DNA from: Candidatus Hydrogenedentota bacterium
GTDB lineage: Bacteria; Hydrogenedentota; Hydrogenedentia; Hydrogenedentales; SLHB01
Direction of reading: 5' to 3'
Length of the DNA: 10,322 nucleotides
Assembly: GCA_022706165.1 (NCBI GenBank)
Contig: JAKJDA010000069.1
Coordinates: forward strand, 1-10,322
A model generated the notes under the pieces. It was not told the DNA's origin, ran no database searches, and was given only the letters and a program-made list of their open reading frames with translations. The stretch's first letter is position 1; every line of letters starts with the position of its first letter. Below are positions 5,692 through 10,322 of the stretch, piece by piece. The position numbers were made by a program, and so were the translations under genes.

Positions 5692-8604
5692 TCAGAACAC
5701 GGCCACTAAAAGGCCACTCTTCGGCAGGATCCTCGCTTCAATACGTGCAAGGCCATCACCCGCCGGAACAACCGACAGCCTCGCCATGCCGCCACGTATG
5801 GTCGGGATCGTCACGTCAATCTTCGAGACAAGTGCATTCGCTGTTGCCGTCGGCAACGTCATCAGGCGAACACTCTTCGCATGGTCGGGCTTGTTCGTCA
5901 TTATCGTCTCGATCTCAACGGGGAAACGCTCACCCGAAACCGTCAAACCGGTCTCGCGCGGCAACGAAAGTCCCTTCGCCTGCACGTCGGGATCGGACGA
6001 CTCCGCATCAATGACGAGTTTCGATCCCTCCGCAAATACAAGATCAAGCTTCTCAAGCCCATCTGTCGTCAAGGGCTTGAAACCGCCGGCCTCAATCGTC
6101 AGCTTGTTGTTGACACCATCGGGATCGGCCTGACCATCCGCGCCGAGAAGAACCGGCGCACCGAACGCCAATGTACCCGCGCCACGCTTCATGAACCCGC
6201 GCTTCACCCGCAACGGCTCACACAACGCGAGCGTCTTGCCGGATGCCACCTCAAAGAACGCATTCGTGCCCATCAGGATGCCGCGATTCGGCGTCGCAAG
6301 CGTCATTGACTCCGTAATCTTCAGGCCCTGCCAATCACGCAGTTCCAACGCATCATACGTAAAGGCATCCATAGCGCCGCCAAGCGCATATGGATGGGCG
6401 ATAGTGATGCCGCGAGCCAAGCTCGCTGAAGTGGTTTCCGGAAGCGCCACTAAAAAGCGCCCTTTAAACACACCATTCGTCGAGGAAATCTCCTGATCCA
6501 AACCTGCACCGGTCCATGTTCCGCTCTTCCACCCGGCGAACTCAACCCGGCCAGTGCCCGTCAATTCTGCAGACAGCACAAACTGCGCCGCCTGATTAAT
6601 TGGACGCAGACTCAGCGTTCCATCGACATTCCACCCGCCGGTCGAAACAAGTGAATATTTTGTATGATATTGCGTCTTTGACTCAATTCCAAAGCTCCTG
6701 CCGGCAACAAGCGTCAGGTTTGAAATGACATACTGTCCCGCAAAACAACCCAACAACATGTCGTTCTGCAGGCACAACGATCGGCCGGGAAACGCCCTGA
6801 TGTTGTCGCCTGTCGTACGTCCTGTAAAACTTTTCCCAATGACATAATCCGCGCCACAATGCGCAGCCTGCTGGTCTGACCATTTCCAAACGGTTTTGGC
6901 CACATCATCCTTATCGCCTATTTCCAAATAATTATCATAGTACCCGCCCGTGCCCGTATACGTGATCTGCGGCAGGACAACAGCATAGACGGAACGTACG
7001 GAACCAACCTGTCCTTCGATTTCAACATCCACAAACGGCGTCACGCCGTTCGCAAAACCCTCAAGCTTAATCTCGCGCGCCTTCACGTCCCGCACGTCAG
7101 CCCCAAGAGTCGCAATCAGATGACGGCACGCTTCAACACTTTCAATAACCGCTCCGCCATTCACAAGTACGACATCGCCCGACACGCCGACCTGAGCCGC
7201 CGTGAGGTTCTGCGCCACAAAACCATCTTGGGCATCACGCTCGATGACAATCCGCCGGGCAGGCGCAACGACATGGGCCGTCAAACGGACACGCCCATCC
7301 ACCAGGACTTCTCGTGTAATCTCCGCTTCTGTCGTCCGCGTCGCATCCGCGACAAAGACACGAAGACGTCCTTGCAAACGTGCCGCTTCTTCGGCGGAAA
7401 CCGTGCAAAGGACGACGGAAGAAACGCTTCCAGGCCCTGCTTGAGTTCCGTCAAAATCGATTCGAACATTCAAATACGCACCTTCCAGCGCAACCGAACG
7501 GCAACAGAATCCATTTGTCGCGAGAGTCGCATCAGCAGGCTGCGCGTCAAGGGCCAGCATAGCCACGTCCTCAAACACAACGTCAAGCTTACGCACTACC
7601 TCGGACATCGGCTTGAATGTGCCCGAACAAATGACGAATCGACTGTTCTCGCCATCGGCTGCATCCGTTCCATCCTCGCCAAAATCAAGCGTCGTGCTTG
7701 CCAAGGCAAACGTGCCTGCGCCGCGCTGATAGAAACCACCCTTCATCAGACGAAGCGGAGCCTTCAAAGTCAGCGTTATCCCCGCATCGGCCTCAAAATA
7801 ACCATTCGAGACGCAATAGCCGCGATTGACCGCATCGAGTGTCAACGACTGCGTGGCGTGAAGTCCGTTGAACGAAGCTAGCGTAACCGCCTTGGGATTC
7901 GCCTCCGCCAAAGCACCGCCCATCGCCTTGGCTGATGCAATCTTCACGCCGGTTGAATACGCCAAATTCGTCGCGTAGGGCATATCAAACGAAAAAGAGC
8001 CCGAATACGCCGAATTATCGCCGCTCACAGAGGATTCAACAGGTTTGTAATAGCTGTTATTCGCCTCGCACCATCCGGTGAAATAAAGCGAACCGCTTCC
8101 GGAAAGCGGCGCAACCAGATCGAACGCGCGATTCATTTGAGATGAGCTAAGGCTCAGACTGCCGTTCAGTGTCCAACTTTCGCCCTTAAGCGGTTTGACA
8201 ACAGGAGTCGTCAAATCACTAGTGCCGCTAACGAAATTCACAGTCGCGCCGGTCTCAATGATCAAATTTGTGATCGTCAGTGATTTCGAGTGCCATTGCC
8301 AATAGTTTTTGCCATCCCCTGTCGGTTTCATCGTGATCGAACTCCCCGGGAACACGTAATCACTTGTCCAACTATACTTTGCCGGAACATAAAGACGTGC
8401 CGTACCGGGGAACACGTAGTCCGCACCGCCATGAGCGGCCAGACCGTCAGACCAGAGGTTCGTCACGGACAACGTGCTGTTCGAATAACTCTGTGCCGAC
8501 AGGTTCGGCGTATTATCCCATCCACTCGGGATCTGATACGTCACCGTCTCGGCCAACGCCGAAGCGACTGTCAGCGCCGCAAAACCCACCATCATCTTTT
8601 TCAT
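5692..8604 (-). CDS. Secreted two-module beta-repeat protein (autotransporter-strand-like)
   Basis: A 970-residue predicted secreted or surface protein. Residues 1-19 (MKKMMVGFAALTVASALAE) form a Sec signal peptide with an ALA cleavage box. The rest is two homologous modules, about 22-450 and 547-960, joined by a ~95-residue linker. Matching pairs include AAHGGADYVFPG (57-67) with AAHCGADYVIG (580-590), FYQRGAGTFA with FMKRGAGTLAF, APLRLMKGG with EPLRVKRGF, and KLDVVFED with KLDLVFAE. The G-x-G-T-(F/L) strands and alternation of small and hydrophobic residues resemble autotransporter-associated beta strands and suggest a beta-helix. No C-terminal translocator barrel, PEP-CTERM or LPXTG-type anchor is seen; it ends SGLLVAVF. 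The ATG at 8604 was chosen over a longer open frame to 8760, which overlaps the GH5 gene, because AGGAGG lies 9 bases ahead. It follows the GH5 gene by 19 bases, so a role in binding or presenting a polysaccharide is plausible but unproven. Confidence 0.82.
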   Translation of the reverse strand: MKKMMVGFAALTVASALAETVTYQIPSGWDNTPNLSAQSYSNSTLSVTNLWSDGLAAHGGADYVFPGTARLYVPAKYSWTSDYVFPGSSITMKPTGDGKNYWQWHSKSLTITNLIIETGATVNFVSGTSDLTTPVVKPLKGESWTLNGSLSLSSSQMNRAFDLVAPLSGSGSLYFTGWCEANNSYYKPVESSVSGDNSAYSGSFSFDMPYATNLAYSTGVKIASAKAMGGALAEANPKAVTLASFNGLHATQSLTLDAVNRGYCVSNGYFEADAGITLTLKAPLRLMKGGFYQRGAGTFALASTTLDFGEDGTDAADGENSRFVICSGTFKPMSEVVRKLDVVFEDVAMLALDAQPADATLATNGFCCRSVALEGAYLNVRIDFDGTQAGPGSVSSVVLCTVSAEEAARLQGRLRVFVADATRTTEAEITREVLVDGRVRLTAHVVAPARRIVIERDAQDGFVAQNLTAAQVGVSGDVVLVNGGAVIESVEACRHLIATLGADVRDVKAREIKLEGFANGVTPFVDVEIEGQVGSVRSVYAVVLPQITYTGTGGYYDNYLEIGDKDDVAKTVWKWSDQQAAHCGADYVIGKSFTGRTTGDNIRAFPGRSLCLQNDMLLGCFAGQYVISNLTLVAGRSFGIESKTQYHTKYSLVSTGGWNVDGTLSLRPINQAAQFVLSAELTGTGRVEFAGWKSGTWTGAGLDQEISSTNGVFKGRFLVALPETTSASLARGITIAHPYALGGAMDAFTYDALELRDWQGLKITESMTLATPNRGILMGTNAFFEVASGKTLALCEPLRVKRGFMKRGAGTLAFGAPVLLGADGQADPDGVNNKLTIEAGGFKPLTTDGLEKLDLVFAEGSKLVIDAESSDPDVQAKGLSLPRETGLTVSGERFPVEIETIMTNKPDHAKSVRLMTLPTATANALVSKIDVTIPTIRGGMARLSVVPAGDGLARIEARILPKSGLLVAVF

Positions 8605-8613
8605 GGTTATAGC

Positions 8614-8619
8614 CCTCCT
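8614..8619 (-). promoter_or_regulatory. Strong Shine-Dalgarno AGGAGG for the beta-repeat gene
   Basis: AGGAGG is nine bases before the ATG at 8604, within the 19-base gap after the GH5 stop. It fixes the start of the beta-repeat protein and suggests a higher translation rate than for the GH5 gene, whose own Shine-Dalgarno is weak. Confidence 0.75.
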
Positions 8620-8623
8620 TAAT

Positions 8624-10198
8624 TCAATAACGCTGTAACAGCTCAAGCATCTTGCGGTCGAGCTTCTTGCCGTCCGAATCTTCGTAGGCAACATCCTTCC
8701 GGCCCGAATTGAAGAAACCGTTTTCGCCGCCGATGTTCCAAATCGCCCAGCCCATGTCACGCTCCTTCCAGAGTTTCAGGTATGCCTCGAAGAAGTCAAG
8801 CACCATCGCATGAGGCGTATGATTCAGGACGCCGAACTCGCCCGCCATCGTCACACAACCCGTTGAGACGACCTCGTCCCAGTACTTGAAGTGCGTGCGA
8901 TAGAGATATTCGCGCGAATCGTCGGGATAGCGCCGTGCGACATCGCGCCCCTTTTCGTCGACAGGCAAAAAGCACTTCTCCGCCGTCCATCCCCGGAAGC
9001 GTTGCGTGAACTGATGCGGCATGTCAAAATTGCGGATGGGCTTGATCTCCGTCCGTTTTGCACCATCCGATGAAACGACGGTGATCGTACCGGGAACCGC
9101 CCATTCGCCCTTCACGTTCTCAAGCGTCAGCTTACGCGCGCCCTCCGGCAGTTCGACGACGAGCTTACCCTGCCATTCGCCAATCTTGTTGTGCCACTTC
9201 GGGTCGACCGCGACGTTCTTCCATTCGGGCGACTTCTCATCGGGCACAATCGCCTTCTCCACCATCACCTTACCATCGGCTGTCGCCCGCATCGTCGCAC
9301 ACGTCGCAACGCGCAGGAGAGAAACCTCGACGCGACACGGCGGCAAGTCCAGAAGCTCGAAAGGCGCAAAGTCTTTCGTTCGGCTTTTCGCCGAGAAGGT
9401 CCCGCTCGGCGCATCGGGATCAAGCGGCCAAACAGGCTTGCCAGACGAAACCGGCGCATATTTCGAACCGTAGTGCGAAACGCTCATCGGATGATATCCG
9501 CGCCCCGCCCAGCCGATGTTGGGAATGTCGTTCAATTCGGACACCGGCAGATAAACGCCGCGAGAGGAGAGCCCGTCCAGCATAATGAACCGTTTCGGGT
9601 CTTCCTCGCGGATGGCCTTAATCAACGCACGCGCAATACGTGGATATTGTCCCTTACAGTAATCCTCATTCGGTTCATTGAAAAGGTTGAAGCTCATCTC
9701 ATCATTCGAGATGTCGCGATAGCGCCGCGCCAGGAAGCGCCAATAGGCACACGCCGCATCAAGCGCCTCCTTATCCTTGAAAAGATCGTACTTCTCGTGG
9801 TCATAGCCCGCCACCGTGAATCCGGGAATGCGGTGGAAGCAGACCTGCACATGAATGCCGCGCTTGCGTGCGAATTCCACGCCCCGGTCAAGTGCCTTTG
9901 TCTCCTCGTCGCCCGGCTCGTTCCATGGCCCGCCCTTCTTGGTCAGGTAACGATAGTCGATCGGGAAACGGACGAAATTGAAGCCATACTTCGCCAAGAC
10001 CTCGAAGTCCCATTCATTGAACCGTCCGCACCAGCCCTTGAACTTCTCGCCGTACAAGAACATGCCGAGGCTGTTAGCACCGCGCCAACGTTTCTTCGGC
10101 CGCCATCCGCCCTGCATCAGGTGACGACATCCGCCCAGCACCAAGCTTGTGCCCGCTGCACTGCAACTCAACATGAATTCTCTTCGATTTTGTATCAT
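8624..10198 (-). CDS. Tat-lipoprotein GH5-family endoglycosidase with a large internal insert
   Basis: A 524-residue glycoside hydrolase family 5-type enzyme (endoglucanase/mannanase-like TIM barrel). Seen: barrel entry LGMFLYGEKFKGWCGRF, GFNFVRFPIDYRY (72-84), the acid/base motif SFNLFNEPNE with E175, RGYHPM (Y235/H236), the nucleophile strand VTMAGEFGVLN with E454, and GWAIWNIGG (483-491) with the conserved Trp. All catalytic landmarks are present, so it should be active. Residues about 258-395 form an insert, placed between the YHP strand and the nucleophile, rich in beta strands (for example KLVVELPEGARKLTLENVKG) and resembling a small carbohydrate-binding or jelly-roll domain. The N-terminus NRREFMLSCSAAG is a Tat motif, followed by a lipobox LGGC (C24), so a Tat-exported lipoprotein is predicted. 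The ATG at 10198 is chosen because the next ATG would delete the Tat motif. It is first in its operon. The polysaccharide substrate cannot be set from sequence. Confidence 0.88.
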   Translation of the reverse strand: MIQNRREFMLSCSAAGTSLVLGGCRHLMQGGWRPKKRWRGANSLGMFLYGEKFKGWCGRFNEWDFEVLAKYGFNFVRFPIDYRYLTKKGGPWNEPGDEETKALDRGVEFARKRGIHVQVCFHRIPGFTVAGYDHEKYDLFKDKEALDAACAYWRFLARRYRDISNDEMSFNLFNEPNEDYCKGQYPRIARALIKAIREEDPKRFIMLDGLSSRGVYLPVSELNDIPNIGWAGRGYHPMSVSHYGSKYAPVSSGKPVWPLDPDAPSGTFSAKSRTKDFAPFELLDLPPCRVEVSLLRVATCATMRATADGKVMVEKAIVPDEKSPEWKNVAVDPKWHNKIGEWQGKLVVELPEGARKLTLENVKGEWAVPGTITVVSSDGAKRTEIKPIRNFDMPHQFTQRFRGWTAEKCFLPVDEKGRDVARRYPDDSREYLYRTHFKYWDEVVSTGCVTMAGEFGVLNHTPHAMVLDFFEAYLKLWKERDMGWAIWNIGGENGFFNSGRKDVAYEDSDGKKLDRKMLELLQRY

Positions 10199-10234
10199 CT
10201 CACAGTTTCACTTCCACTAGCATCCCATAGGATT

Positions 10235-10251
10235 GGCCGACAACACCGGCC
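10235..10251 (-). other. Leader hairpin upstream of the GH5 gene
   Basis: In the 5' leader, GGCCG and CGGCC pair perfectly (5 bp) around a 7-base loop. A second weak inverted repeat, ATCC/GGAT at 10222-10233, lies next to it. These may affect RNA stability or translation; no known riboswitch is recognised. Confidence 0.35.
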
Positions 10252-10266
10252 CCTTGATTGGCACTT

Positions 10267-10294
10267 ATTATGCGGGGGGGGCGAAAACCGTCAA
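10267..10294 (-). promoter_or_regulatory. Sigma-70-like promoter of the GH5 operon with a homopolymeric spacer
   Basis: Minus-strand TTGACG (10294-10289, five of six consensus bases) and CATAAT (10272-10267, five of six) are separated by 16 bases. The spacer contains eight consecutive C (G at 10274-10281 on the plus strand). Transcription would begin near 10260, leaving a leader of about 60 bases before the GH5 start at 10198. No other promoter in the window is as clear. Confidence 0.6.
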
Positions 10295-10322
10295 CCCCTA
10301 AATTTTATCAAAAAAGTGTCGG

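Noticed and set aside
7120..7881. Plus-strand frame of 253 codons
   Set aside because: Antisense to the beta-repeat gene, which has a clear signal peptide and repeat structure; the plus translation has no domain-like pattern.
8605..8760. Extension of the beta-repeat reading frame upstream to 8760
   Set aside because: It overlaps the GH5 C-terminus out of frame, its translation is low-complexity Arg/Ser, and AGGAGG supports the start at 8604.
1..10322. tRNA, rRNA, insertion sequence or prophage features
   Set aside because: Nothing resembling a tRNA cloverleaf, transposase, integrase, terminal inverted repeats or attachment site was seen on reading both strands.

Overview
The window looks like part of the chromosome of an anaerobic, polysaccharide-degrading bacterium of the Planctomycetota-Verrucomicrobiota-Chlamydiota group; Kiritimatiellota (or Lentisphaerota) is my best guess. 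The reasons are three genes with 'RR(D/E)F' twin-arginine signals, a large secreted beta-repeat protein, a family 5 glycoside hydrolase, a sialate/acetylxylan-type esterase, and an oxygen-sensitive glycyl radical enzyme (GRE) with its activase. This is inferred from gene content; no phylogenetic marker is present.

Every gene I can support lies on the minus strand, so the window reads right to left. Region A (10322-8624): a promoter with a G8/C8 homopolymer between its -35 and -10 boxes, a short structured leader, and a Tat-lipoprotein GH5-family glycosidase. Nineteen bases later, with a strong Shine-Dalgarno site, comes Region B (8604-5692): a 970-residue secreted protein built from two homologous ~420-residue beta-rich modules. 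A 122-base gap with a GC-rich hairpin follows. Region C (5569-1704) is a tight cluster: Tat-signal SGNH/sialate-O-acetylesterase-like enzyme, Tat-signal glycyl radical enzyme, radical SAM activase, then an EamA/DMT permease coupled to it by a TGATG overlap. Region D (about 770-348): the permease frame runs about 75 codons past its last membrane helix, out of frame, through the remnant of a trypsin-like protease that keeps only its catalytic-serine half. Region E (347-158) is non-coding, purine-rich on the minus strand, with short-period degenerate repeats and a perfect 8-bp hairpin. Region F (157-1) is the first 52 codons of a further minus-strand membrane protein cut by the window edge.

The GH5 enzyme and the beta-repeat protein would act at the cell surface on a polysaccharide. 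The esterase would strip acetyl groups, and the GRE/activase pair would carry out a radical reaction on an unknown substrate. The most unusual point is that the GRE itself starts with a consensus Tat signal, nearly identical at DNA level to that of the esterase before it. GREs are normally cytoplasmic, so this is either an exported, pre-activated GRE or a recently captured signal cassette. The GRE also has non-standard active-site and radical-loop motifs, so its reaction cannot be named.
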